From: Methanomassiliicoccaceae archaeon UBA71
GTDB taxonomy: Archaea; Thermoplasmatota; Thermoplasmata; Methanomassiliicoccales; Methanomethylophilaceae
Assembly: GCA_002504405.1 (NCBI GenBank)
Contig: DARO01000003.1
Location: 17,516-81,515 of the forward strand
Direction: 5' to 3'
DNA: 64,000 nucleotides
Positions 50,401 through 58,528 of the stretch are shown here, piece by piece (the first letter of the stretch is position 1; each line of letters starts with the position of its first letter). Made by a program: the position numbers and the translations under genes. Below the pieces are notes generated by a model. It worked only from the letters and a program-made list of their open reading frames with translations, did not search any database and had not been told where the DNA came from.

Positions 50401-51531
50401 GTCTGCGAGACCACCATCAGCGCCATCGCAGGGAAGTCCACCGCAGTGACGGCCGGGAAGATCGTGTTCGTCGGGGATGAGATCGAAACCTCCGACGATG
50501 TCACCGCACCCGTCAAGCTGTCAGTCTCCTCCGGAGCCGAACTGGTCATCTACAACAGTACTGCTGAAGTGTCCATCAAGGGTCCCATCGACAACGAGGG
50601 AACCGTCACCCTGAAGGGAATCGTTACCATCTACGGCAAGACTACGATCTCTGGAAACGTCGCAGTCGCTGACGAGGCAAGCCTGACCGTCAGTGATGGA
50701 GAGACCCTGGTCATCACCGGAACCCTGACCGTCTCCGGAACCGAGGACAAGGAGGCCACCTTCACCGTCAAGGGAACCCTGCAGGTCGGAGAGGCACCCG
50801 AGTACCTCGGAGCCTCCGGATCCGTCTCCGGCAAGGTCATTCTGAATGCTACTGATAATAAGGGAATGGTGGTCGTATTCGACGGTTCCTCCGTCGCAGA
50901 TGCCACCATAATGAACGGCACCGAGGCCGCCAAGAGCACCTCCTACACCATCAACGGAATCGCCTACGCCACCACCTACGGCAACGGAAAGATCATTGGA
51001 ATCAACCATTACGTCAAGATGCTGAAGGACCTTGCCTCATATAAAGAACTGGGAGCTAATGCAGATGATATCGTATGGTACTCAGGCGAGACCCGTGTTG
51101 GTGATGAGACGATCGGAACCTATGCCTCCGTCTCTTCGGAGATTGAGTACAGGTCCGTCGGAATCACCATCTCCGTCATGCCCAGGATCACCCTGTCCAT
51201 CGACGGCGTCGTCTGGGAAGGCCTCATCAACGAGAAGGTCCTGACCATCGGCACCCACACCGTCTCCGTGACCCCCTACCCCGGATACTCCGGAGACATC
51301 ACCGTCACCTTCGACGGCAAGACGATAACCGACGGGAAGATTGTGATCACATCCGACATGATAGGCAAGGATCCCCTCCTGTCCGTCACCGGGAACATCG
51401 TGGTCGACAACGGAACCGTCGCCTCCTCCGGAGACGACGGCATGGGCCTGACAGACTACCTCCTGATCATCCTCGTGGTGCTGATCGCCATCATGGCCAT
51501 CATAGTCGCCCTCAGGCTGACCAGGTCCTGA
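47401..51531 (+). CDS. Adhesin-like giant surface protein 2
   Basis: 1376-residue secreted protein. Its first 22 residues are identical in kind to adhesin 1 (MKGVMNNKGQAKLLAAVAV), then the mature part diverges. The body is built of short beta-helix-like units such as NGTIGSSKPIKISNGTI and many G-x-L-T-I turns. The C-terminus DGMGLTDYLLIILVVLIAIM plus LRLTRS is the shared anchor. The first 900 bases are clearly richer in A+T and use rarer codons than the 3' part, suggesting mosaic origin. Likely displayed on the cell surface for attachment. Confidence 0.8.
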   Translation: MKGVMNNKGQAKLLAAVAVLAMVACAFAIAMPSEDIQGADTALPEANDQGVIALTKDTVLSNGFDLTNQTLDLAGFNLTVNNTNGTSITMYNSVIIDSEKTDDSTNKIVLGTNISIISGTENKISKVTLESKLNNSYTVAVGYGPDASFENVVFAGTNPTAIYYCVGATQSNLNVKDCSFSGKYINYDANVSDGNGKVDVKNSKNVSFGLLNNSGNEMEFKVGTQIKTDDSTDVDVLFVGYEGQESTTFTVPNGEEFTCKELIPGSSDGTNALVKVEGKLSYVEKGNITIENDGGIVEITGELGLKDTINADTTIADKSYLSGNLTIPEGKTLTIAKNASLDMMYYSITVYGTLKIEGGSIDSTGSSDNSIVLMSSGSIVNNGTIGSSKPIKISNGTISDVQYVEISKVNGVSIALKRQTSTTFYDMQISGDITRVSGSTSSSIKAEGVVIAGDLGIGKYVTLTTVGGLNVSKNVTVTVSEGGSISGNLNLSNGSAVVMKGTMDGKINADTGRITVTDGTEEIEGSSYIELDGGEYGFTVSVARVSYNEDGDTVTDQRLYIGGAINNMDKNATTISADVTVSGTVFVNESLTINKFTQVIGEGTVDVSAAGSVVVYDDGDFTAGFSGAYYSIESDNGAVTGYYTTFDAAYGAIGTADDTTIEVSGNYTINGTYDLLADQNISVYEGASSTITVGENAKVSVSSDANVDDDVFAEILGLVYVEEGIGYEPAAGTKYAVMTVDENENVTYSGLKVALDNAAEGAEVNIVGEAKYNGSLTIDKNITVIVNDGQTMRVTGNLTIQEGAKLVLGQDSQLIAGTAGKESTISVYGTLDAADGNVYSAYDATTQKSATVNLYSTGTTNAVAGSIVQTTVDEKGAVTINAAVVDDAGDLTYTSVAKAIAYCEDNSGYPTSITVVGTVTEKDAITSNDIDIVIANKAKVTLGDVTLVNAKISVVGTGVYTANVSGLTGTGDDAVLSTVSVTETTAKIENKVTVNAQGENVCETTISAIAGKSTAVTAGKIVFVGDEIETSDDVTAPVKLSVSSGAELVIYNSTAEVSIKGPIDNEGTVTLKGIVTIYGKTTISGNVAVADEASLTVSDGETLVITGTLTVSGTEDKEATFTVKGTLQVGEAPEYLGASGSVSGKVILNATDNKGMVVVFDGSSVADATIMNGTEAAKSTSYTINGIAYATTYGNGKIIGINHYVKMLKDLASYKELGANADDIVWYSGETRVGDETIGTYASVSSEIEYRSVGITISVMPRITLSIDGVVWEGLINEKVLTIGTHTVSVTPYPGYSGDITVTFDGKTITDGKIVITSDMIGKDPLLSVTGNIVVDNGTVASSGDDGMGLTDYLLIILVVLIAIMAIIVALRLTRS

Positions 51532-51567
51532 TAACCGAACTTCAAAGGGTTGGACATCGCGCCAAGA

Positions 51568-51653
51568 GAACATCTGCTCCTGCGCTGAGCGAGCGCAACC
51601 CGCCAGGAACCTGAACAGGAAACGAGGGGCCCCGGAGAAAGGGCCGGGGCCCC
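51568..51653 (+). terminator. 3'-UTR element and hairpin after adhesin 2
   Basis: GAACATCTGCTCC, hairpin TGCGCT-GAGCG-AGCGCA (51581-51597), then terminator stem GGGGCCCCGG/CCGGGGCCCC (51626-51653). It is the second copy of the conserved adhesin 3' module. No regulator gene follows this copy. Confidence 0.65.
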
Positions 51654-52089
51654 CCGCCTTATCTTCTTTACAGCATCCCTCCATGATTCTCCGCACATCA
51701 GTCCCTGAACTCCGAATGGATATCCGGTCATCTGCCGGGAGATGGAGGGATCCGAGAATCCGGAGGATGCACCCGTTCCGATCGGTCAACCTGCGAAAAA
51801 CCGGTCTGCTCCAATAATCGCGGGCGATCCGCAGAGAGCCGTGGATCCGGTTCAGAGTGGCAGGACAACATCGATCCGATGCACGGGTGCCCGGCTCCGG
51901 GTATGCTCGACGATCGTTCCGACACATCCCGGGGGACGAAACTCTCTTCGGAGAAGTCCGATGGGCGGGGCAGCCGTATCCGGGGGCCGGATGGCATCGG
52001 CCGCAGAGCCGCCATCCTCCGACACAGAGGCGGTCCCCATGGGGGCACCGTTATGTTTTTCAGAGCAGAGGGACATCCGTCCGGAGGAT
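51654..52089. other. Intergenic stretch before the unknown 339-residue gene
   Basis: About 430 bases. Open frames on both strands look accidental. A TATA-like TTATGTTTTT near 52051 may serve the next gene. No repeats shared with the adhesin modules were found here. Confidence 0.4.
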
Positions 52090-53109
52090 ATGGCGAAGCA
52101 TGTTGTGGCCCTCGATGCACCGGACGAACGCCTTGACGCACGCGTCATGAGGCTCAGCATAGGCGGTCGCGAGGTGCTCACGCCCATCAAACCCACGAGC
52201 TCGCCGCATGGGTCCGGCATGGTGGAGTATTCCCCGCGGTTCAGGGGTTCCCAGATAGACCGGTCCATGGAGTCAGGGGAGCGTCTGGGCAACATCCCGA
52301 AGGAGAGTCCCGGAAACGGCCTGAGCGTGATCATCCCCAGCTATCTGGACGCATCCATAACGGACAGGCAGATGTGCCACATGGAGAGCAACATCCATCC
52401 CCACACCGATCTCGTGTGCGTGCCCAGATGGGACGGCGCCATTAGGCGCAACAACTCCCAGACACTCCCCGAGGAGTTATGGGGACTGTCCCGCAGGTAT
52501 GTGGAGGAGGTCCGCCGCATCAACGGGAAGCTGATACTCGGGAACATACCGATCAACAGCCCCCAGGCGGTCGTGGACCTTCTGGTGGAGAGGTACATAT
52601 CCGCCGATGTCACATCCTTCGTCCTCGACTACGGGGCATGCCAGGCCCCTGGCAAAAAACATGTTGTGAGGAGCATCACCAAGATCCTGGCGGACTACAG
52701 ATGCCTGGACAATTCGCTGTTGTACTCGGTGAACATGAGGAGCAGCCACGACTACCTCGGTGTGAAGCCTGCGGACGACTTTCTGATGTTCATGGGAGGG
52801 CTGGATGTGCTGGGGAACTACCACATGACTGGAGGAGGGGATTCCACCCGCGTCAAGGTATTCGACAGGACCGCCTGGATATACAGGGACGAACCGCTGG
52901 GAGGGCGCGACCCCGGAGCGGTAAGGGCCGGCAACCAGCATCTCATCAACCAGGAGGCGGAATCCGTAAGGTTGCAGATAAGGGAGGTCGGCTCCGCCGC
53001 CCCTTTGGCGCGGACGAAGATCGGCGCGAGGGAGTATATGTACGGCCTCGCGCAGACGACCCTGGACCTGCACGGGATCAGATGGGGCGATCGATCCGGT
53101 CCGCGATGA
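52090..53109 (+). CDS. Protein of unknown function, 339 residues
   Basis: Not recognised. The start is uncertain (52039, 52090 or 52147). The product is soluble, with segments such as VLTPIKPTSSPHGSG, LSVIIPSYLDASITDRQMCH, VDLLVERYISADVTSFVLDYG and NQHLINQEAESVRLQIREV. Alternating strand and helix patterns suggest an alpha/beta, perhaps TIM-barrel-like, fold, possibly a nucleic-acid-related enzyme; this is a guess. It converges with the PIN gene and overlaps it by 32 bp, so it may belong to the same cargo block. Confidence 0.6.
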   Translation: MAKHVVALDAPDERLDARVMRLSIGGREVLTPIKPTSSPHGSGMVEYSPRFRGSQIDRSMESGERLGNIPKESPGNGLSVIIPSYLDASITDRQMCHMESNIHPHTDLVCVPRWDGAIRRNNSQTLPEELWGLSRRYVEEVRRINGKLILGNIPINSPQAVVDLLVERYISADVTSFVLDYGACQAPGKKHVVRSITKILADYRCLDNSLLYSVNMRSSHDYLGVKPADDFLMFMGGLDVLGNYHMTGGGDSTRVKVFDRTAWIYRDEPLGGRDPGAVRAGNQHLINQEAESVRLQIREVGSAAPLARTKIGAREYMYGLAQTTLDLHGIRWGDRSGPR

Positions 53110-53533
53110 AATGCTCCCTCAACGCCACCTTGTCGCCCCAGATGATGCCTGCGGAGCCCTCGAACAGGTCCGTGACCGACGGGTCTGCAGAATACCTCGA
53201 GAGCTTCTTCAGCGCCCGCTGATCATCTGTGATGACCACGACGCGCCTCCCTTCCCTGGCCATCCTCAGGGCCAATGCCATGACCGACCTCTCCCCTGAT
53301 GCCAGGTTCGGGAACAGGTACTCCAATTCGTCCGAGAGGCGCTTCTCGTCCTCGCTCAATCCGTACACCGTCAGGATGTCGGGGATGACGCGAGGGTACT
53401 TGCAGACGTATTCGGAGATCACCGTGTCGGTGGTCGCGACATCGTACCCGGACAGGATCTGCTTCAGGTCCTGATCGGGACCGTCGAAGATGTTGATCAG
53501 GGTGCAGGTGTCGATGATCTTCACGGTCCTCAT
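53078..53533 (-). CDS. PIN-domain RNase, probable toxin
   Basis: 151-residue protein with a PIN layout: first Asp in KIIDTCTLINIF, Glu in TVISEYVCKY, a second acidic site in ASGERSVMALAL and DD in VVITDDQRALKK. These four would bind the metal for RNA cleavage. Its ATG overlaps the stop of the upstream gene (ATGA), giving the antitoxin-first order usual for toxin-antitoxin pairs. The target RNA is unknown. Confidence 0.78.
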   Translation of the reverse strand: MRTVKIIDTCTLINIFDGPDQDLKQILSGYDVATTDTVISEYVCKYPRVIPDILTVYGLSEDEKRLSDELEYLFPNLASGERSVMALALRMAREGRRVVVITDDQRALKKLSRYSADPSVTDLFEGSAGIIWGDKVALREHFIADRIDRPI

Positions 53534-54111
53534 GACGACATCCCTTCGACCAATCTCTCGAAATCCCCTATGTCCATGCCGGCCATCTCGGCCCCTTTGG
53601 AGACAGAGACCTTACCCTTCCTGCACATGCCCTTGGCGATCTCCACACGGCGATCGAAGATGTCGTCCCTGACATCGGAGTTCACCGTCATCCCCTCGTT
53701 CTTGGCCTCGTCGTCGGTGTATATGTACAGGATCAGTTCGTCATACGACAGGCTGTTGATGAATCTGGAGATGCTGTCGATCTTCATCTCTGCGAGGGGG
53801 TCGTCGAACGTGATCCCCCTGACGTCCTGCATGACGTCGGGAGCCACGGTGATTTTCTCCCTGGAGTTCTTCCTGAGATACCCGGTGTCGATCAGGACAT
53901 CCCTCCAGCTGTCCACCACGGGGCTGTACGGGCCGTAGTGATGGGGGACGTATCCGGCGCTGGTGCGGGGATCGTTCCCGAGAGCCTTCAGGATGAGGTA
54001 CATCATCTTCTGGTAATGAGTCTTCGTGGGAACTCCGTCCGGGGATCTGCTCACCGCGTAAAGGACAAGGACCATCTCGGGATCCAGCTGTTCCTTTGGA
54101 ATCGAAGGCAT
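53530..54111 (-). CDS. Probable antitoxin with Panacea/DUF4065-like and UPF0175-like parts
   Basis: 193-residue protein. The N-terminal half has KTHYQKMMYLILKAL and YVPHHYGPYSPVVDSWRDVL, resembling the SocA/Panacea (DUF4065) or YwgA-like fold. The C-terminal part, VEIAKGMCRKGKVSVSKGAEMAGMD in essence, resembles the UPF0175 helix-turn-helix that pairs with PIN toxins. I infer an antitoxin that also represses its operon. The combination of both parts in one chain is unusual. It starts MPSIPKEQ and faces away from adhesin 3. Confidence 0.65.
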   Translation of the reverse strand: MPSIPKEQLDPEMVLVLYAVSRSPDGVPTKTHYQKMMYLILKALGNDPRTSAGYVPHHYGPYSPVVDSWRDVLIDTGYLRKNSREKITVAPDVMQDVRGITFDDPLAEMKIDSISRFINSLSYDELILYIYTDDEAKNEGMTVNSDVRDDIFDRRVEIAKGMCRKGKVSVSKGAEMAGMDIGDFERLVEGMSS

Positions 54112-54370
54112 GAAACAGCCTAGGCCTTATTCATTTTTAAGGCCAGTGATGGGGCGTCCCGTATCCCTCCGATTGACGGATCCGGTCGCCGTCATGAATT
54201 CTCGGGCCGCGTTCCGAAGGCAGGGGTGTTTCTGCCGCGTCGGGACGGTTCGGAGGATCGCCCGGCAGGACCCGGCACAGCCTGTGTGCGACCGTCGATC
54301 CCGTACTGCACATGAACATCCCGGATCTTCATCGCGTTTTCGCCATCCTGCGGTTCCTCCCCTTTTCCAG

Positions 54371-54389
54371 GCAAAGTACCAAATGTTCC
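54371..54389 (+). repeat. Repeat site D, 5' of adhesin 3
   Basis: GCAAAGTACCAAATGTTCC, identical to site C. The left flank CCCCTTTTCCAG matches that of inverted site E rather than that of B and C. The gap 54112-54370 otherwise holds only the promoter-like flank (about 54305-54370), degenerate relative to that of C. Confidence 0.75.
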
Positions 54390-54390
54390 T

Positions 54391-57300
54391 ATGAATGCAA
54401 TAGAGAACAAGAAAATGGAGAGAAGCAAACTCCTGGCAGCATTCGTTGTCATTGCGCTTGTGGCTTGTGCCTTTGTGGCCTTCATGCCTGATGCAGAAGC
54501 AATAGATGATGACGTCAGAACTGCACCGGCTGATGCAATCTCCATTGATAGCGGTGATGAATTCGAAACCGCAATTGGAAATGCTACAGGGGATTCAGTT
54601 TCCCTGAAACTAAGCGAAGATATCACTGTAAACAGTGCTATCTTCCTGAGTGAAATCACAAAAAATGTGACGATCTACGGTGAGGGCCATACCATCACTG
54701 CTACAGATGGCACATGGAGTGGAAACGGAACCAAGAACCTCATCACCATTGATCAGATAGACGAAGGATGCACGTTCACCATTTACGACGTCATTTTCGA
54801 CAGTGATGGTAAAGCCTACGGAATTAACATCATCGACAGTGATGGGAGTGCCGTCCTTGACAACGTCGATTCCGTTGACAGTAAAGGTGCTGGGTATACA
54901 ATAAACAACACCGATGTCAAGATGACCAACTGTTCGGCCACTGGCTATCTGTGGGGAGGGGTGAACGCCGACAAGGGGGCCGATGTGAAGATCGATTCCA
55001 TCGACGGAATCGGATCCATCTACACAGAGAATTCCTCCACAACCCCCACGAGCATTAAAGATCTTAATGGTAATGATCTGAAATCCAACGTCGAGATAAG
55101 GATCGGAACTTCTGGAAGTGCGGGATACTTCAACGGATACTACACGGACCTCAACGAGGCCGCAGCAGCCTACGCTAACAATGTTGAAGAAAATGATGCC
55201 GTCATCAACGTCAACGCTGACGTCTCAATCGTCACTCCGTTGACGATAACAGATAATACTGTCATGACTATCGCTGACGGCGTCGTCGTCGACAACAAAT
55301 CCAGAATGACAATCGAAGGAACCGTTTCTGGATCCATAGACAACAAAGGAAAGATTGTTATCGATACAGGAACAGTAGTGACGGACCTGAAGGTAGTTGG
55401 TGGAGAGCTTGATGCCCCTGCAGGAGCTAATTTGCCAATACTTGAGGGCGGAGTCATACTCATCCAGGAGGGAGTAAGATACGCAACTTACACGTTCACG
55501 ACCATTCAGGGAGTCTCTGTTGCGGTGGGAATACCTGAGATCGTATATTCCGGAACCAATTACGCTGGCGGATACGTCAATGCCGTACCCCTCACATATA
55601 CCGTGAACTCGATTACTACAACAGTAGATGAAACGGGATGGAACGCGTTCCCAGAATACAATCTCCTGTATGAAGAACGTGATAATGCAAAACTCAACAA
55701 TGGAGAGTTCGGAACATGCATTAACGCTGAAGATTACTGGGTCCACGTCGGACTCAATGTCAACACAGACACAGCGTACGGGCCAATTGCGGTAACATTC
55801 CTCGCAGAAGTGCCTATACTTCCTAAGACTCTTGAAGAAATCAGCATTGCTGGTCCTAACGGCAATAATGATCCTATTGCCGACCAGAGCTGGACCGGTG
55901 ATGATATTACCCTGATATACGGAGATGACTACAAGCTCTATCAGGGCAATGAAGTCTCCGACCTCGTGTACGGAGAGGATTACACTGTTGGTTACAAGGA
56001 CAATGTCGATGTTGGAACAGCCACAATATACGTGATATGGATAGGCAACTACACCGCCGCTACGAGTGTCAACAACACCTTCCAGATTGTCCAGGGACTC
56101 AAAGAGTTTGAAGTCGAGGCTAATACAGACACCTTCTATCAGGGAGAGATTCCCGGTGTTAACCAGTTTAATTTCTCAGGGGTTCTGGACGATGACACCC
56201 CTGCAGATATGAGCAACGTTACAATCACCATCCTCAATCCAGAAGTTCTCAAGACCGCAGGTCCCGTCGAGATTACATTCCAGTGTGAATATGGTGACAG
56301 AACTAAGACTGCAAGTTGCATGATCGATGTCATTGCCATAAGCGGAATCTCTGCTACAGGATATACCGACGAGTATGAGATCGGAGACGCCTTCGATCCG
56401 TCCAACATGGTTGTGACCATTACCTATGCTGACGGGAATCAGAGCCAGTTTAGATACAACAACGGATTTAATATGGACTACACGACAACCGAAGGACGCC
56501 AGTTCACAGACGCCTTCACCTTCGACCCCGAGGACAAGATTCTTGATTATGAGGCCGGCGATAACGTCATCGTGGAGCTCATCTACTGCGGTGTGGCCGC
56601 GGATCTTAATGTTACTGTCACCGGATACCTCACCACCTACATGTACATCGATCCAGAGACTGGTGTATACGAAGCCTACGGAACCCAGTATTCCACTGGA
56701 AGGCAGGACATGATGTCCGTCTTCAACATGGTGAAAGATGCCCCTGAGGGAAAGACGTTCGTGAAGTGGGAAGTGGAGCACTATGGCGTCTACTACTACC
56801 CTGGTGACACCTACGCCATTGGCGAAGATGAGTTCATGTGGGCTAGCGGAACCGTGACTTTCTATGCCATATACGACGTCGTCGAGACGGAGCCTGTAAC
56901 TGCCACCGTCGACGGAAAGGGATACTACGCCTCCGCAGACGATGCGGAAAAGGCCATGTACCTGATCTGGAACGGATCCAGCCTCGGCACATTCGCCGAT
57001 GAGACCATGTTCGTCATTTTCGACGTCACCGGATCCGAGAGCGTGTACTACATCGGAGAGCTCTGCGATGCCGATGGAAACGCCATCTACACCGAGAACC
57101 TGACATTCACCAGCCCCAACGGCCAGAAGGCCTGGTACTTCTCCTTCGCCGAGGGACAGCAGGCACAGGATGTCGATCTCACCGACGGCGTCTACACCAT
57201 GAAGGTCTACGTCGCAACGGAGACCGGCGAGAAGACCGGCGAGGCCCTTCTCACCACCTATGTCGTGGTATCGTCCGAGCCCGCACCCGTCGTTGTCGAC

Positions 57301-58512
57301 ATAATCGTCAGCGCGAAGACCCTGTACGTCGAGGGAGATGAGTTCGAGGCTGAGGTCTACGCCGTGTACAGCAACGGATCCTACGTCAAGCTCGGCTCCA
57401 ACGAGTACACTGTCAACCAGATCGACATGGTCGCCGGACTCGAGTCCGTCACCGTCACCTACGATGGAATCTTCAAGACCGTCGACGTCACCGTCACACC
57501 TGCCGAGCCAGCCGTCTACGAGGTCACCTTCGTCGTCGGCGAGAGCAGCTACGCCGTCTCCGTCGTCGAGGGACAGACCGTCGCCAAGCCCTACGACCCC
57601 GCAGCCCCTGATGGACAGCACTTCGTCGGATGGTTCGTCGGAGACGACCCCTACAACTTCGAGACCGCCGTCGAGAACAACCTCACCATCGAGGCCTTGT
57701 TCGAGAACGATGCTCCCGTCGAGCCCATTGTGACCGACATCATCGTCAGCGCACAGACCCAGTACGTCGATGGAGAGCAGTTCGTGGCGGATGTCTACGC
57801 CGTGTACAGCGACGGGGAAGTCATCAAGCTCGATCCCAGCCAGTACGCAGTCGACCCCGTCTACATGGAGATCGGAACCGAGTACGTCACCGTGACCTAC
57901 GGCGAATTCGAACAGATCGTCAACGTCACCGTCGAACCTGCCGAGCCCGAGATCGTGACATACGATGTCACCTTCGTCGTCGGCGAGAGCAGCTACACCG
58001 TCTCCGTCGTCAAGGGAGAGACGGTCGCCCAGCCCTACGACCCCGCGGCCCCCGAGGGACAGCACTTCGTCGGATGGTTCGTCGGAGACGACCCCTACAA
58101 CTTCGAGACCGCCGTCAACTACGACCTCGCCATCACAGCCAAGTTCCAGGAAGTGGCGCCCGTTTACTCCGAGGACATCGTCGTGAGCATCTACTACGAC
58201 ACTAACAACAGGGCAGTTGTCACGATCACCGCCTCCGATGGTCTTACAATACCTGCGGGCGAATTGACCGTGTCCGGAAGCTATGTTGTGATGAAGACCC
58301 ACCCCGTAACGGGTGAACTGGTTCCCACAACAGTAAGTTACACAGAGACCGTCGACATCTCCGAAGGACAGTCCGTCTACATATTCTCTGCAGAGGACTA
58401 CGAATTCGCCAACGGGATGATCTCCATGAGTGCCACATTCACTTCCGGAGATGCTTCCTACACATCAAACCCTGCCAGCTTTGCGTATGTGGCGGCAACC
58501 ACCGAGAACTGA
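54391..58512 (+). CDS. Adhesin-like secreted protein 3, no C-terminal anchor
   Basis: 1373-residue protein with an N-terminal signal helix (KLLAAFVVIALVACAFVAFM). The N-terminal half is beta-helix-like; the C-terminal third has two 148-residue repeats combining an Ig-like unit (DIIVSAQTQYVDGEQF) and an InlB B-repeat-like unit (VTFVVGESSYTVSV, then GQHFVGWFVGDDPY). Unlike adhesins 1, 2 and 4 it ends at SFAYVAATTEN with no membrane helix, so it may be released or held by adhesin 4, whose gene starts 16 bp downstream. The first 2.3 kb are A+T-rich compared with the rest. Confidence 0.78.
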   Translation: MNAIENKKMERSKLLAAFVVIALVACAFVAFMPDAEAIDDDVRTAPADAISIDSGDEFETAIGNATGDSVSLKLSEDITVNSAIFLSEITKNVTIYGEGHTITATDGTWSGNGTKNLITIDQIDEGCTFTIYDVIFDSDGKAYGINIIDSDGSAVLDNVDSVDSKGAGYTINNTDVKMTNCSATGYLWGGVNADKGADVKIDSIDGIGSIYTENSSTTPTSIKDLNGNDLKSNVEIRIGTSGSAGYFNGYYTDLNEAAAAYANNVEENDAVINVNADVSIVTPLTITDNTVMTIADGVVVDNKSRMTIEGTVSGSIDNKGKIVIDTGTVVTDLKVVGGELDAPAGANLPILEGGVILIQEGVRYATYTFTTIQGVSVAVGIPEIVYSGTNYAGGYVNAVPLTYTVNSITTTVDETGWNAFPEYNLLYEERDNAKLNNGEFGTCINAEDYWVHVGLNVNTDTAYGPIAVTFLAEVPILPKTLEEISIAGPNGNNDPIADQSWTGDDITLIYGDDYKLYQGNEVSDLVYGEDYTVGYKDNVDVGTATIYVIWIGNYTAATSVNNTFQIVQGLKEFEVEANTDTFYQGEIPGVNQFNFSGVLDDDTPADMSNVTITILNPEVLKTAGPVEITFQCEYGDRTKTASCMIDVIAISGISATGYTDEYEIGDAFDPSNMVVTITYADGNQSQFRYNNGFNMDYTTTEGRQFTDAFTFDPEDKILDYEAGDNVIVELIYCGVAADLNVTVTGYLTTYMYIDPETGVYEAYGTQYSTGRQDMMSVFNMVKDAPEGKTFVKWEVEHYGVYYYPGDTYAIGEDEFMWASGTVTFYAIYDVVETEPVTATVDGKGYYASADDAEKAMYLIWNGSSLGTFADETMFVIFDVTGSESVYYIGELCDADGNAIYTENLTFTSPNGQKAWYFSFAEGQQAQDVDLTDGVYTMKVYVATETGEKTGEALLTTYVVVSSEPAPVVVDIIVSAKTLYVEGDEFEAEVYAVYSNGSYVKLGSNEYTVNQIDMVAGLESVTVTYDGIFKTVDVTVTPAEPAVYEVTFVVGESSYAVSVVEGQTVAKPYDPAAPDGQHFVGWFVGDDPYNFETAVENNLTIEALFENDAPVEPIVTDIIVSAQTQYVDGEQFVADVYAVYSDGEVIKLDPSQYAVDPVYMEIGTEYVTVTYGEFEQIVNVTVEPAEPEIVTYDVTFVVGESSYTVSVVKGETVAQPYDPAAPEGQHFVGWFVGDDPYNFETAVNYDLAITAKFQEVAPVYSEDIVVSIYYDTNNRAVVTITASDGLTIPAGELTVSGSYVVMKTHPVTGELVPTTVSYTETVDISEGQSVYIFSAEDYEFANGMISMSATFTSGDASYTSNPASFAYVAATTEN
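57523..57672 (+). repeat. InlB-like repeat unit 1 in adhesin 3
   Basis: About 150 bases nearly identical to 57967-58116, 444 bp further on. The near identity at DNA level suggests recent duplication. Confidence 0.8.
57967..58116 (+). repeat. InlB-like repeat unit 2 in adhesin 3
   Basis: Second copy of the 57523-57672 unit; the full duplicated period is 148 codons. Confidence 0.8.
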
Positions 58513-58528
58513 TCGAGGGTGATTTGAC

